A stretch of DNA of 64,000 nt from NCBI GenBank assembly GCA_025642075.2, contig JAODUO010000053.1, positions 2,101,001 to 2,165,000 of the forward strand, read 5' to 3'. Under the pieces are notes generated by a model. The model saw nothing but the letters and a program-made list of their open reading frames with translations, was not told where the DNA came from and made no database searches. The DNA is from Ridgeia piscesae (Eukaryota > Annelida > Polychaeta > Sabellida > Siboglinidae). Shown here piece after piece: positions 12,591-38,473 of this stretch; position 1 is the first letter of the stretch; every line of letters begins with the position of its first letter. The position numbers and the translations under genes were made by a program.

Positions 12591-13912
12591 TCGAAGTTGT
12601 TGCAGTAATATGGAGATGACAAGCTGCTCTGTAGGCGAATATCTTACTACAACATCATAAATACGGTGTACAGAAGACAGTCTCGCGCGTATATGAGCAA
12701 AATATAAATGCTGACTTTCAGCGTCGTTTGAGACGATGCAGGAATGGTTGGTTCATTGTATACCGTTAGGCCCTAGGACCCCCTTGACATCGGATGAAGT
12801 TTGTTGTAGCGATTTATTTGCTTTCTCCAAGCCTAGCTTTCTGTAGTCTAGTCAACGTCATCATTGTGCTGAGAAATTGTGTTAGGTGACATTTTTGTAG
12901 TCTCTGTTTTATGTTTTACCTAATTGAATGTTTTGGCCCGCGGAGAGGCAAAGGCACAACATTTGGCCCACGCCTAACCAACGTTTGCTGAACACTACCC
13001 TATGATGTGTCAATCCTACCAATCGGGCTGCTTATGTGTCGTTTTATTACAATCCTCAAGACGTTATCGTTGTGCATCTGTGAGAGCGGTTGTCTTTGAT
13101 TCTCCGTAACCAAGTTGTAAAGCTTATTTTACGCACTAAAATGTTCGTAGCGTACAGACAAAGCTACCATGACGTTGGCTTTGCAACATGACGTTGGCTT
13201 TGCTAGTGAACTTTGATGCCTAAACATATTACTTGGTGAGCACCTGTTTCTCTCAATCAATACAATACCATATGCGATTCTTCACTTAAATAACTAATAC
13301 GACCCAATAACTGCTTGATAGGCTGGTATAATTATTATCTCAGACACGGAGAAATTAGTTTAGAAAAATTCATAATCCTGTATCGGGGCGGGGTCCTACT
13401 ATTAAACGTTATATCGCCATGATAGATCGTAAAGGCTTAAGACGTCAACCTAATATTGGCTTCAGAAATGCCCTTCCTGTCACGACGTACAAGCCTAGCC
13501 GCTGAAGTGTCTGTCATTCATATCGTAATACGTTTAAACCACAGGGGTAACATACACAATTATTTATCAGATACTTTACAACCGGCGCCGTTTAAAACGT
13601 GTGATACTTGTGGTTAAACTTGTCACCACAACGAAATTCTACCCGGAACATTCGTGACAGAAACGAGCCGCGCTCGTGACAAAAGGTGAGAATGACGAGA
13701 GGTCTCGTTACGTCTCCTTTGTGTTGAGTACCATCGGTGCCCTCTAGACGTGGTGACGTCACGTCCTCACAAAGCATGACTACGCCTCGCGCCGGTCGTG
13801 AGGCGGTTTGTAGCAATGGTGGGAATTTTAGTGGTTCGAAATGTTATGACCTTCGCAGACGAACTGTCGACGCAGGGGGTTTACTCCTTTAACACAACAG
13901 TGTCGCTCTCGC
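12591..13912. other. No gene seen
   Basis: No supportable exon. CATGACGTTGGCTTTGC is present twice in tandem near 13168-13201. Confidence 0.4.
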
Positions 13913-14122
13913 GAATCGAATCGAATCGAATCGAATCGAATCGAATCGAATCGAATCGAATCGAATCGAATCGAATCGAATCGAATCGAATCGAATCGAA
14001 TCGAATCGAATCGAATCGAATCGAATCGAATCGAATCGAATCGAATCGAATCGAATCGAATCGAATCGAATCGAATCGAATCGAATCGAATCGAATCGAA
14101 TCGAATCGAATCGAATCGAATA
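13913..14122. repeat. (GAATC)n pentamer microsatellite
   Basis: About 42 near-identical pentamers with no visible interruption. The open frames on both strands across it are artefacts. Confidence 0.98.
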
Positions 14123-14324
14123 TCTATTTGTGCGTTGCTCTCCTGCCGTTTTCTTATTCAACAGCGCGACACCGCGTGTACTAGATATTTGTTTAATAAG
14201 CGTGGTCGCCAGATAGCAAAATAGAAAGAGTATAAAGCCAAAGGGGTGCATTAGATTATACAAACTCAATGCGTTGAACAAACACCAGTTCTAGGCTACC
14301 ACAAAAAGGAATCACGCTTCGTGC

Positions 14325-14690
14325 GTGTTCAGTTCAGTTCACTGTCACCGTGTGATATCATTGATGTTTGTGGGGTTCTGTTTTTCTAATTCCATCTTAT
14401 ACTTTGTGACCCTAGTGCTGTCTACAGTCGGAGACGGTCACTCGAGTAAGAGCCTCAACTGTCTCACAAAGACGGTGTTGTCACCTGCCTTACGTGATCT
14501 GAGATGTACCGGCGATTGTTGTACCAACATTGACAACACTTGTTTCATGAATATGAATACAAAGGTGAAGACTGAATGCAAATTGTGGTTTGCACAAAGC
14601 CACATCCTAAACGGCTACAAGTTACAACTATTACAGTTGATTGTTGTACTGAAAGACTTCAGGCATAAAAAGCGGTCTGGTGTAATGTAG
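14325..14690 (+). CDS. Orphan open frame with somatomedin-B-like cysteines (doubtful)
   Basis: A 121-codon open frame starts with a hydrophobic stretch (VISLMFVGFCF) and contains RCTGDCCTNIDNTCF, reminiscent of the GDCC half of somatomedin-B modules. A CTACAG acceptor-like site (about 14422-14427) precedes this part and an AAG|GTGAAG donor-like site follows near 14564. No neighbouring exon completes a module, and the codons after the motif look random. It may be a stray or decayed exon, or chance. Confidence 0.18.
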   Translation: MFSSVHCHRVISLMFVGFCFSNSILYFVTLVLSTVGDGHSSKSLNCLTKTVLSPALRDLRCTGDCCTNIDNTCFMNMNTKVKTECKLWFAQSHILNGYKLQLLQLIVVLKDFRHKKRSGVM

Positions 14691-15594
14691 TTTGGCAACT
14701 ACAGACTGCACTAGAAGGGTATTAAAACAATATAAAGTATATATCTATATTAAATATTGAATGGTTGTGAACACTGATATCATTACTTTCTTTAAACTTA
14801 AAGAAGGCAGTATTGTAGAATGAAAATATGCATTACAGTTTAGAAAATACAAATTCTCGGTGAGGACGAAAAATCACTGAAACACACGATCGATTGATTA
14901 TGTCAGTGGTAGCAGTGTGGATATCTCTATAATTAGAACAGGCATTATATATTATGACGTAATCTGCGTAAACAGTTTCACCGTGTGTAGCGAAGCGTAG
15001 ATGAAACACATTAATCACCATGCAGCCAGTATGTCTTATGCAGTGTGCCACTGTCGCGTTGTGTATCCTGTTTCATTGAGAAGTTACATTGAGGAGCCAA
15101 CCGCAGACATTTAAAGTCATTTAACGGTGTAGGCACCAACCGCTGCTTGGCAGAAACTCCGACAATAACGCGGTACCGTGATATAAAAGAAGAATAGCTG
15201 TTGACTCCCAGATATTTCGCAATGTAAACCCGGCATTCGGACTGCGGACGGACGGCATAAACACTCGCTCAACAATGGCGGGCGGAGAGTTATCAGCGGG
15301 AATTGGAAAGGGTATATTTAAGTATTGCTTAGGTGTGTGAGATCTTTTATGGAAGTGTACGCAGAGTAGTCATTAATGAGGCAAGAATATGCATTTTCAT
15401 CGCCTGCAATCCGTATAATTACGTGTTAACCTGAACGCTATTATAAACTGACACTACTTAAACATCCATCTACTCACACACGAAGTGGTCATTTAATGTG
15501 TTTGTCACTTAACCTACAAACAGAATAGATTATGTAATACAATACCACAAACATTTCACATCCATAATTTCTCTTCAGAAACTGGCTACATACA
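14691..15594. other. No gene seen
   Basis: No supportable exon or element. Confidence 0.4.
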
Positions 15595-16014
15595 TGTACG
15601 TACATACATACATACATACATACATACATACATACATACATACATACATACATACATACATACATACATACATACATACATACATACATACATACATACA
15701 TACATACATACATACATACATACATACATACATACATACATACATACATACATACATACATACATACATACATACATACATACATACATACATACATACA
15801 TACATACATACATACATACATACATACATACATACATACATACATACATACATACTACACATACGTACATACGTACATACGTACATACGTACATACGTAC
15901 ATACGTACATACGTACATACGTACATACGTACATACGTACATACGTACACACACACACACGCACGCACGCACGCACACACGCACGCACGCACGCACACAC
16001 ACACACACACACAT
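15595..16014. repeat. (ACAT)n then (ACATACGT)n then (ACGC)n/(AC)n array
   Basis: About 260 bases of pure ACAT, then about 90 bases of the doubled unit ACATACGT, then ACGC and AC. Each block is one substitution from its neighbour. Confidence 0.97.
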
Positions 16015-17060
16015 GATTGAACTCTTTCGGGTCAAAACTGTTATAACACTAACCGTTCTGTACATTCAAAATATCATTCCTGTTGTCCTCAGACAAATCG
16101 TACATTATTCTTCATACCCTTAACCAAAAACTACAACTAAAGGCCCTCATATTGAATACCGATATATTGAAGCGCCTGAAGACAATATAGGCTACGATCG
16201 TCTATCAAATGAGAATGCAAACCCTCTTGCACGTACATAAACACGGCCCCAATGACGTCAATCAAACTTTAGTTTAGACACAGATCGTTGCCCGCAATGA
16301 AAACGTAATCAAAAGTCTCACATACGAATTACGAATGTAATCACAGCTGTTGTAGTTATTCATTCACATTCAATGTATCTGCTGTTTATTAGGATATCAC
16401 TCAGATCAACATTGGTTATGATCATACACCGTATAGCATAGTGATCAACATCATTATTGAGCAATGTCATAAGGGGCAATTATTCATTAACTAAAGCAGG
16501 TCAGTGACGTCAGCATCAAAGTGGTCACGTATCAGTTTATGTGTTTCCCCTGGGTTTTTACATATTTGACATATTTCTTCGGTGTGACGGTACAAGTGAC
16601 AAACAGCGCAGAAACAAGGCCCTCCACTTCGTCACATCTGTGCCTGCTTGGCAGCCTGGCCCCAGCTTAGATGTAATTGTCTTAGTTCTTTTTCTACAGT
16701 TTTCTTACGAGTGTTCTTACATACTCGTGAATTAATAGCCCCGACTACCATGACTATGCTAAATCCATCTAGTGATTGTTTCAAAGCATCTGACAGTTTG
16801 TTGCATGTGTGTTCAGAAAATTATCAAACGTTGACCTGATCTCGATTGTTTTCAACTTGTCGTCGATACGCCGCAGTTCCTGGGTGGTTCGCATTGAAGT
16901 CGCGCAGCAATGAGAATTGGTTGACGACACAAAGGAACATGGGTCTTAGTAACGCAGAGGCACGACTAAGCACATCGCACTGAGGTCTTCAGTTAACGCA
17001 GTACACACGCTGTTTGTCTGGGCGGGTTTGTCCGGGATGTAATTGACGGGTGACAATTAG
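16015..17060. other. No gene seen
   Basis: Nothing supportable apart from short open frames. Confidence 0.4.
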
Positions 17061-17690
17061 ACACACACCACCTCCATACACATACATACCACCTACATAT
17101 CCATACACACACCACCTCCACACACACACTCCACCTCCATACATATACACACAGCACCTCCATACATATACACACCACCCCATACACATAAACACCACCT
17201 CCATACAGATACACAAACCACCTCCATACACACACATACACATACACACACCACCTCCATACACATGCACCACATCTGTCTGTACACACACACACACACA
17301 CACCACCTCCATACACATTCACACACCACCTCCATACATATACACACCACTTCTATACACATATACACCATATACACACCACCTTCATACACATACCACC
17401 TACATACACATTCACACACCATCTCCATACATAATACACACCACCTCCATACACATATATACACCACTTCCATACACATATACACACCACCTCCATACAC
17501 ATACACACACGCACACACATACGTACACAAATACACACACCACCTCTATACACACACACGCGCACGCACGCACGCATGCACGCACGCACACAGACACATA
17601 AATAATACACCAATGCACGCACACACTCATTGTCTCACGCACAAACATAAGCACGCACGCACCTATGCACACGCATAATACACACAGTCA
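17061..17690. repeat. Degenerate CCACCTCCATACACA minisatellite
   Basis: Irregular repeats built on CACCACCTCCATACACATA with unit lengths of about 20-30 bases, passing into ACGC-rich sequence at the right end. Confidence 0.9.
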
Positions 17691-17949
17691 TAGGTTCGCC
17701 CCGCAAGTACGCGCACTGCTGTATTTTTTTGACATTCGGCCAAGCCATGCTTGGGTGATTTTCCACCTGACTCGCGTGTAAACGTATAATAACTGTGCTG
17801 TCAGTTTTGCTATGTTTAAGTTTATATTCGTCGGTAACCTTTCTGTACTTTTAAACTTTTACTTTAAAGCTATCTCTCGCTCTCTGCTGATCCGTCCATT
17901 CTGCGCTCCATACCCTCCTAGACCTCTTAACCTCCCGCCCTCCCTCGTG

Positions 17950-18174
17950 CTCGTGCCTCCCTGCCTCCCTGCCTCCCTGCCTCCCTGCCTCCCTGCCTCC
18001 CTGCCTCCCTGCCTCCCTGCCTCCCTGCCTCCCTGCCTCCCTGCCTCCCTGCCTCCCTGCCTCCCTGCCTCCCTGCCTCCCTGCCTCCCTGCCTCCCTGC
18101 CTCCCTGCCTCCCTGCCTCCCTGCCTCCCTGCCTCCCTGCCTCCCTGCCTCCCTGCCTGCCTGCCTCCCTGCCT

Positions 18175-18259
<85 letters not shown>

Positions 18260-18286
18260 CCTCCCTCCCTCCCTCCCTCCCTCCCA
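17950..18286. repeat. (CCTGCCTC)n, (CCTG)n, (CCTC)n array
   Basis: Octamers to about 18165, then CCTG tetramers to about 18255, then CCTC tetramers: the octamer resolved into its two halves. Confidence 0.96.
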
Positions 18287-20815
18287 CTCCATGCTTCCGT
18301 CCCGCCCTCTGTCCGCCCCTCTCTCCACCACCCCCTGCATCCATCCCCTCTTTCCCTTCAATCATCCCGCCTTCCCATCTGTCTATCCCTTCCTCTCCCT
18401 CCCATCCCGTTTACTGGGAAACCTCTGTTTTCCGGCAGGAACTTGACCACTAGACCTACCACATCTGCGTGCGCTTGGTGTTATTTGTGTACAGACACAG
18501 AACTGTTGCGACCTGTTGATTCCGATCTCTGGACGCCTTATCAGATTTTACAGGATTGATCTTCTGGTGTAGATCTTTTATTGGTATACGGGCACCACCC
18601 CCGTTCGTCATGTCATACGAATAGATAACACTGGGTAATAGTGGATAATGAATGGCCCTATAGGCAACACGTCGGCATTAAATGGGTCTTATAGAAAGGC
18701 GACATGTCGGTCAATTGCCCCCTTTTTTTTGGTTTCAGAATGGTGTGTCGTTCACCCACAAAGGACATCTATCAATCTGGAAGCAGGCCGCAATCGACTG
18801 TTTATAATCTGTTATCACACACGTACGCGGTCTTCAGAGACACATTGAACACAAAGCCACACAGCGAACTGTAGACTAGACTAGACTAGCATGCACTTTC
18901 GAAGAAAGTAGGTCATGTTCGTCAAAGAGTGCTATTAAATAGATACTCTGAAATAACCAATGATTTAATTAAATGTTTCAAATGCCAAACAAATGGCGCT
19001 GACAACACAGATGGAAATAAGCTCTAAAATAAACATTGAGGGTCATTGACTTAGCTGAACATTATGTAAACAATAATCTATTCCCTACGTTGTTTTAATT
19101 AGAGTAACAAAAGTAAGAGATATAGTAAAAGCAGAAAATAAATAATTAATATGATGAGAGAGAGGCAGGCTGATAAACGATGACACGATGTTAATACCGC
19201 TTAAGCAATTAATCGAAGAGAGAAATGTGGAAAGGTATAGTTGGTCCTATCCTGCAGTATATATGGATATGCAATGCCTATGTGTAAGGTGAAGACTGGT
19301 AATAGGTAGACGTTATGGGTAACACAACGTGATGTCTACGTTCTGGTCAGATTGTTCATATTCGTGATTCTTATTGATCACCAGAAATGTCCTCCTGTTT
19401 AGCGTGCATAGAATTTAAACAAAGTGACAGTTGTTTTCTACAAAGTACTACAGTTGATGCAGTTCACTAATATGCCATATGGTGCAAGTTGATTCATTAC
19501 CCAAACCCGTGGTTTTATCGGTTGGGGGCAGGCATGTTATTTATTTCTACCAATTATCTCCTGTGTTTCTACGTGTTCTGTCTACCATTGCGCAACCTAT
19601 TGGTGGGTGGCACAGTTGACCGGTATTTAGCAAAGATGTTTGACACTGACTATATCGCATGATGTATTGCGTAAACACAAATGAAGGATCCTACGGTGAG
19701 ACACAAACCGCTGCGTAATTTCGTCACGCGTGGCCGAACAACGCCCTCAGCGCAGCGCTATGCAGCGCTATGCAGCGCTGGCCTGTCTACGGCTAGACAG
19801 GTCAGTAAGCATTTTTTCCGTGGGTTACGGGGCCGTGATCTAGGCGATGATTATTAGTTATATGCTACTCAGATATTTACATTTGATATTCAAACTGATC
19901 AAAATCACACCACGAGAGCGGATTGCATTGGTTTGTGCGATGTATGGGTTAAATGTAAATTCCTTGTTTATTTGTGAGTCCACCAGGGGTTGATTCATTG
20001 GGGAAGTATATTTATATAAATAAACACTACATCACGCTAAGGCCTTCTATCAAGATCCGGATTGGTCACGATGTCTATTCGTACAATGACATCTCATTTT
20101 GGTCAATGTACATTGTGGTCGGACCACAATTACCTTCGTCTCGCTTGGTTTGCTACTAGGACATCCGTTTCTCTTTGCTCGATTATTATTTGTTTATTTA
20201 TAATTTGCTACACCTTTAAATGATACGGATTTCCGAAATGTACGTGCAATTAATACGAACACGTGTGTTCCACTGTGTCAAGGAGAGTAAGTTGACGTCA
20301 ACATATGATACGTTGTACTCCGAAATCTCTTATATAGTCTCATACTGTCTCCAAACAGTGTATCTATGTATGCGTGATTTTTTCAAAATATTGTTTTATT
20401 ATCCTTGCTATATGTATTGAAGTTAACTTAAGAACATGTTTGTCTTAGCCCTATTACGTTTATCAGCCTTTGTTTCTAAATTCCATTCTCCTAACATGGG
20501 CGTTCTGAAGCCTAACGTACCATTTGGTGCATGTTGCTAACTTAAAACAGGTCACTGAGATCAGAATGTTAATTCTAGAAACACATATCGCAAAGACACT
20601 ATTTGACGCGAACATGGTTTTATTCATTGCTACGTGTACGTAGTATTTATAAATTGATGTGTCACCGATGAAGTGTATAGGAGATATACGATTTCCGTGT
20701 TTCTACCGCGACAGGTACAATCATGATCAAACATTAAATAATACACGCGTATAACATGATTTAACGTTAATAAAGAATACATTCTGTGTTACACCACTTC
20801 CAACACTATCATCGT
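18287..20815. other. No gene seen
   Basis: About 2.5 kb of unique-looking sequence. The only local structure noted is three tandem copies of the 10-base unit GCAGCGCTAT near 19752-19780. Confidence 0.4.
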
Positions 20816-20966
<151 letters not shown>

Positions 20967-23162
20967 ATCACCACCGTCATCCACACCACCATCATCATCG
21001 TGATCATCGTTATTTGTCAATACGTTGCGGACGTAGACGGTTAAAAGATCCTTTATTTTGCACAATCGTATGTGAGTTTAAATTTTTCATCTCCCTCTTT
21101 CCCTTCATTTTTTCAATCACTCATAATATGCTATCGTTAGTTCAACATCACGTTAATGACAACTAAATTGAAATCGAAGGAATTCACCATAGTAGACTTG
21201 GTTCAATCAATTACAAGAAAACTGTTATTCGTGACCCGCAACTACTATTGACTAAGCGCATAACAGCAATACCTGCATGCAACAGAAGCCCATTTTTCAC
21301 ATTAATGTGGACAGTGAAAACAATTTAAAGAATGCGAATACGTTTGTGATGCAAATACGCCTGGACACCACGACGGTACAGTATTTCCGGAAGCGCAACT
21401 GCGCACTTCACATTAGCTGTTATTCATGAATCTCTCACGAACGTTGTCGAGATCGACTTGCACACGAAGGATCGGAAAAAAGTAACCCGATATGCCGGCA
21501 ATGACAACGGGTACGTGGTTTCGGTGAAATAAACACCGCTAACGAAGTGGAAACTATTTTTCGACTGTTTGACGCCATCAAGGCATTTCTTCTTACGTGA
21601 TCTCTGTCGAGTTGTGTGAGTTGCGCCGTTATTACGAACAATATCGTAAACACAAATGCATAAAGGTCACTGCACATCGATGAATGAAACACAACAAAGA
21701 CACAAAGAACAAACTCAAACATCTACTGCTTATGTAAACATGACAGATATATTTGGAAGGAAGCCTGTTCATGCAGTTGATCGTTGTTTTGTAAATGTCG
21801 GGGTTCCGGGTCGTTTTATTAAGGAGCCGTTTATGTGCCAGTTCAAACCCTGAACCACATAATATGGCGTCGACGCTGCTACTTTATCGCTCCAGTTGTC
21901 TACGACATGTCGGCTGATGCACAGGAAACGTCAGAGAAGTTGTTTTGCACTTTGGACTAAACCCCAAATAAAGGAATTCCTGTCGAGTCATCCGTGGCTC
22001 AAGAGCTACATCCTGATACAATGGCGGTCAGCTTACAAGTAGGACCTGATACAATAGCGGTCAGCTTACAAATAGGATAACGTCAGTTAAGTCTATTCTT
22101 AGAGGGCACTGAAAGAAAACAAACAGGTGTAGCTTGAAAACTATTCGTGTGATAGATATGGTGTAGAAGTCTAATTTATGTCCGCGGTTTCCTGTCGTGG
22201 TATTAGTGTACAAATGAGAAACTTGAAACTGTGTGTCCAACGGGGTCGGCTATTTCCCGAAAGACCTCTTTCAATAGGCAAAACGTGCAACATTTGAAAG
22301 AAGACATATAACCACTCCCAGAAAACATGCGCGAGTAAACACAAACACACATACATACACCAACACTAGCATATGTAAATACTAAACTGGAATGCTTAAT
22401 CGGAGTCAATAAACTATGGAATAATATAATAACAAGTCATAACTACACCGATTGGCATTAATTCATTCAATAAAATGTTAATAGTGGAATACTGAAAATT
22501 AGTTGTACGACTACAAAGCTGCCTTGCAAAGAAAGCATTGAGCATTCCCAGTCAACGCTGGGGATTTGACAACAACCGGAAATGAGAGGTTATGTCACTT
22601 ATATAATCCAGTAATCAGCTATTTCATCCCTGACAGTCGCATGCGACGCAGCACACATTACCTATCCTTGTTTATCAGTTATCACATCGTATTGATATGA
22701 CGCACCATTTATTAAGATAAACACCTGATTCATATATTCGAAAATATTAATTAGGCGTTGAAGCGTCTTTGCTGAAAACTCCAGTTGTGTACGGTTTGCT
22801 ACCTGTATACACGGATTAAAAGTAACGGACATCCTGACATGACGATTCTATTGGACTCGTCAGTTAACAGCAAGGGTTTGGGAAGGACCTATCAAGTGAA
22901 CCGAATCGGTTATATCAGCACTATCGAGTTACGCAAACAATGCTACACGTAGTGTCCGGTTCTGTCCACACAAAGGACTCGGCGCGGTTAGCAAGTGTAG
23001 CGTTATTCACTTCCGATCTGTCTGCTTCTATTCACTGTGCCGCCGCTGCGGCTGTAGATAACGCGCAACTACGTCCTTGAACGGGTCGACCAGTGACGCG
23101 TTAAAATAACCAATTACACACGTAGGTCTTTCTATCCGGGTCAAAAGGCGTGTTGTACAGAG
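20967..23162. other. Intergenic, upstream of the astacin gene
   Basis: No exon recognised. A 33-base unit containing CGGTCAGCTTACAA is present twice in tandem near 22011-22078. The last kilobase is the presumed regulatory region of the protease gene. Confidence 0.4.
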
Positions 23163-23170
23163 TATATAAA
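23163..23170 (+). promoter_or_regulatory. TATA box of the astacin gene
   Basis: TATATAAA lies 123 bases before the predicted start codon. A start about 30 bases downstream, near TTCAGAACAAC (23191-23201), would give a 5' untranslated leader of about 100 bases. The call rests on the match and its position. Confidence 0.6.
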
Positions 23171-23292
23171 CGACGGCTGTACTGAAGCTCTTCAGAACAA
23201 CCGTGACAACGCGACAAGACAGTTTAACGATTCTTTAAAAACGGTAACAAGAAAGTCGACTGCTCTGTACAAGTGAATATAAATCTACTGCA

Positions 23293-34900
<11,608 letters not shown>

Positions 34901-35740
34901 CTCATCGAACACGTCGACTTGCAAAAAACAAGAGGCCGAAGATGAAAAAGCCACTGGGCACGAACGTTGATCTCATATACCTGGTCGCGGCGGTTGCGCG
35001 GTGGATAACGGTGCATGACGGGCAATAACTCCATTTCCGGTTCGTCATCTGAAGCATCCGCAAAGGGATGGTCAATTACGTTCGCACAGTCGAAACAATC
35101 TCACAGCATTGTGCTGCTTCGGTCGTTGTCACACACCGCAGGGAATTACTTCGCTACAGTGCTGCCATCTAGCGAATGTAACCAACACACCTCCACGTGA
35201 TAAAAAAAATGGCTACCACAACTGGCCTGTGCGATGTGTAATGTCCTGGTAGACATGTCATTTCGGATGGAACCAGGATGAGGCTTATAACCAGTTTAGC
35301 TCAATTACTATATTATGTCTCGCAACATATCACCGTGGGTGGGATCAGTACTAAACATTATGACTTTTGTTATGAACGTTGCAATATCAGTACTTGCTGG
35401 GCAAGAATTTATTTACTTGTGATAACAGTTGGCATTAATCTAGCCAAATATTTTGTATGAGTTATGCAATATCGGTTAATACGGCATAGCAACTAACATA
35501 TATTATAGCAATTGTAATTACATTTTACATCAACATCGTCATGCTAATACAGTTTATGCGTTTAATCCCGCTAATAGAATATCATTGTAAAAATTGTTAA
35601 TAATATATGTGTACATATCGTGCTGATTCGTTAAGATGTTTGCATGTTAGGCTATTTATAAATACTTTATTTATTATTATTATTTATATAAATTATAAAT
35701 ATTTATTGGACGAATTTGTTCTTGTTGAAAAGACGCAAAT

Positions 35741-35746
35741 AATAAA
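35741..35746 (+). promoter_or_regulatory. Candidate polyadenylation signal, astacin gene
   Basis: AATAAA, the first clear one after the stop codon, implying a 3' untranslated region of about 0.85 kb. No nearer canonical signal was seen. Confidence 0.45.
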
Positions 35747-35759
35747 ACGTTATTATTAT

Positions 35760-36550
35760 TATACGTTTGTGTGTGTATCCCATTTCTATATGGTAAACAC
35801 GTAAGTTCGTTATTTAAAAAATTACCTGCAGTGGCTCCATATCTAATGTCACATTAGTTTTAATGCAATCATATGATGTCAAAGACAAAATCTGACTATT
35901 ATGCAATTGTTTAAATCCATCACCTCTATTCTTCACCGAGACAAACCGAAAGTACTTCCTGATTCCTCCTCATTGGACACATTGGTCACGCATATGTTTA
36001 CAAGATACTTCCCATATACGACTGCTCACATTCGAATGTTGGCATGATATAGTTGTCACTCTTATCAACGACGAGGCGTCGTCACGCGAGTGAATTTAAC
36101 TATGTCAGCTTAGGTGACATTTATAGATTTTTACCTGTAACAATGATTATATGTAGTTTTATTCATGTAGGCAAGTGCCTATTTTATAAACGGAGTGCAT
36201 TTCCAGTCCGTCAGTCGTATTCAAGTACTAACTGGGCAGTTTCTTGTCTGCAGTGATCGGACGAGAATGGGTCTCTTCGACGTGACACGGGCGTATAGAC
36301 TTGTATCGCACAATATGCCATATTTGTATTCAACCAACAACGTATGGTGGGTAAAAGGTGCTTATTAAATGATCAACTACATATCTGTACAGAGCTGTGC
36401 GGCGCTACAGGAACTATACGTTCCTGTGTTAACGTAATTTCTATATATATACTGCCCACAGTTCACCGTGAACACTCATTACATATTCTTTATATTACCA
36501 GTTCTATAAAGGTAATTTCAAGATTCTTAAAACGATGAGTGCGCATAATT
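35760..36550. other. No gene seen
   Basis: AT-rich intergenic sequence between the astacin 3' region and the LINE relic. Confidence 0.4.
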
Positions 36551-36559
36551 GTGACGCGC

Positions 36560-37870
36560 CAAGAGTAATTGTGGGCGGTTGCGCATGTACGAGCAGATGT
36601 GTGACGAAGGAGTTGGATTCATAGATTTGTGGGAAAGAAGATTACATACACGAGAGATGGCCTCCATCTAAGTGGAAAGGGGCAGCAGTGTTCTCTAAGA
36701 ACCTGCCTCGATCTGTTGACAGTGGAACAGGTTGCAAATATTTAAACTAACGATTCGCAGGGGGGCGGCCTCACTTAGAAGCCAAATACTGATGGCATAG
36801 ATAAAGGCAGCATAAAGAAATCAGCGAAGAACAGTGTGGATGTGGAAACTCTTCTAAAGTTGGTCATAAATGTGTTTGTTTAAATGCAAGGAGCTTTGCA
36901 AACAAAAGAAATGAACTGAACATTATAGTAGGAGTTTTGACCATCACATAATATGTATAACTGAATCTTGGGCCATCAGCTATATATCAAATGCTAAATT
37001 AGGAATAACAGGATATGTAAGGTTTAGGAAAGATAGAATAGGAAGAAAGGGAGGTGGAATTATTTTATGTATTAAAGAATCCATACAGGCTTATGCAATA
37101 ACATTAGAAAAAAAGGACAATGCGAAGAATCTGTTACATCTGTTACAGTTACAAGAAACTCACCATTAACTGTTGGGTTAGTTTATCGAAGTCCAAACAT
37201 AAGCATAGAAGAGAATGAGAAAATGCAAAATGCTATAAAAGAAGTGAATAAACGGGACTATATTATTATGGGGGGTAATTATGGGCATATATACAGTGGA
37301 CATCTCTACAGAATTCTGGAAGTGAGGTTCAAAAGCGTTTACATTTAGTACAAGATAGTTTCGTTTCTCAACATGTACTAGAACCAACCAGGAGAGACAA
37401 TGTGTTAGACATCGTTTTGACTTCAAAGAAGGAATGTGTTGATAATAACAAAATATGTGAGCCACTGGGGTTTAGTGATCACTAACCAGATATATTTTAG
37501 CCTCAAAGTAAAAGGAGAGCGGAATAGGAAAATACGATACAGGAAACATTTCTCAAAGGAAGATATCATGACATGAGGCAAAGATATACTGGAATAACAC
37601 AGTGAAGAATAAGACAACAGAATGCTGGAATATCTTAACGAGTGAAATTGACTGCATCGTTTATAAATATGCCTCCTTGAAAAAAACAGGGTGAACGGTC
37701 TAAAAAAATAAACTTGTCAAAAGAAGCCATTAGCAAATCAAGTATAAGCAAATAATGTGGAAGTCATATAGACATACGGGATGTGAAGAAGATATAACAT
37801 TGATAAAGAAGGCGATTTGAGTGAGAGCGCCGGGATTATTATAAAAATCGACAGTTAAAATTATGAAGTC
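36560..37870 (+). mobile_element. LINE relic: ORF1 esterase tail and endonuclease
   Basis: The left part reads RDGLHLSGKGAAVFSKNL, the end of the GDSL-like esterase found in ORF1 of some CR1/L2-type elements. CLNARSFANKRNELNIIV, ICITESW, GITGYVRFRKDR and RKGGGIILCIKESI then form the apurinic-type endonuclease start. GNY(N/G)H, LVQDSFVSQHVLEPTR, RRDNVLDIVLTS and EPLGFSDH are its later motifs. Several frameshifts and stops divide the frame. It ends before any reverse transcriptase. Same strand as the flanking genes. Confidence 0.85.
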
Positions 37871-38388
37871 GGTTCTGCTTTAGTAAAACATTTTTGGGCG
37901 GTCAGTACGCTATGATAGATATAGTTTATACTGTATAAACTGATTTTGCAATAAAAATAAAAAGCCACGAATATTTCGTGTCCCTTTGATAAACATGAAA
38001 CCGTGTAAACGCTGCAAACACCAACCTTTTACATTTACAGCCGAACCATTTGAAAACAAGCAACACGTTAGTCGTTACGTCAACTGTACGAGATGCAAAG
38101 TCAGCTATGGCAGAGATAAAGTTGGAAAGAAGCTCTCCACCGGAAAGGGTTGATGCGTGGAGAGTGAAAAAACCGTCACTATACAATCTATAAATGCTTT
38201 AGAGCAGAGTTACGTTTAACGTTACGTGGGGTACGCGGTATATTGCCTAGCAACCTATTTGTCTACGTATCACATAACGTGCTGTTGTAGCATAGAGTCG
38301 CGCTTCATCGAATGTTATTGCGTTTGTTTTCGTGATCTAACGGTTTTCAACATATATCGCAGAAAATTGATGAAAGCTTTTTAATAAC
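37871..38388. other. Upstream region of the kringle gene
   Basis: No TATA box or clear promoter motif seen. Short open frames only. Confidence 0.35.
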
Positions 38389-38473
38389 ATGAGAACAAAC
38401 GGAAATATACGGTCTGCAACCCGCGTAACCATTTATGCCGTTATCTGTGTTTGGTGTTATCGCTATGCAGACG
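38389..38473 (+). CDS. Kringle gene exon 1: signal peptide
   Basis: Residues 1-28 plus one base. A basic start ([12 protein letters not shown]) is followed by the hydrophobic run [10 protein letters not shown]. The donor G|GTGAGT ends in phase 1, which fits exon 2. Chosen because it is the nearest upstream signal-type exon with the right phase. Confidence 0.75.

Noticed and set aside
19752..19800. Possible RNA gene hairpins around the GCAGCGCTAT repeats
   Set aside because: Only a short tandem repeat; no tRNA or snRNA features.
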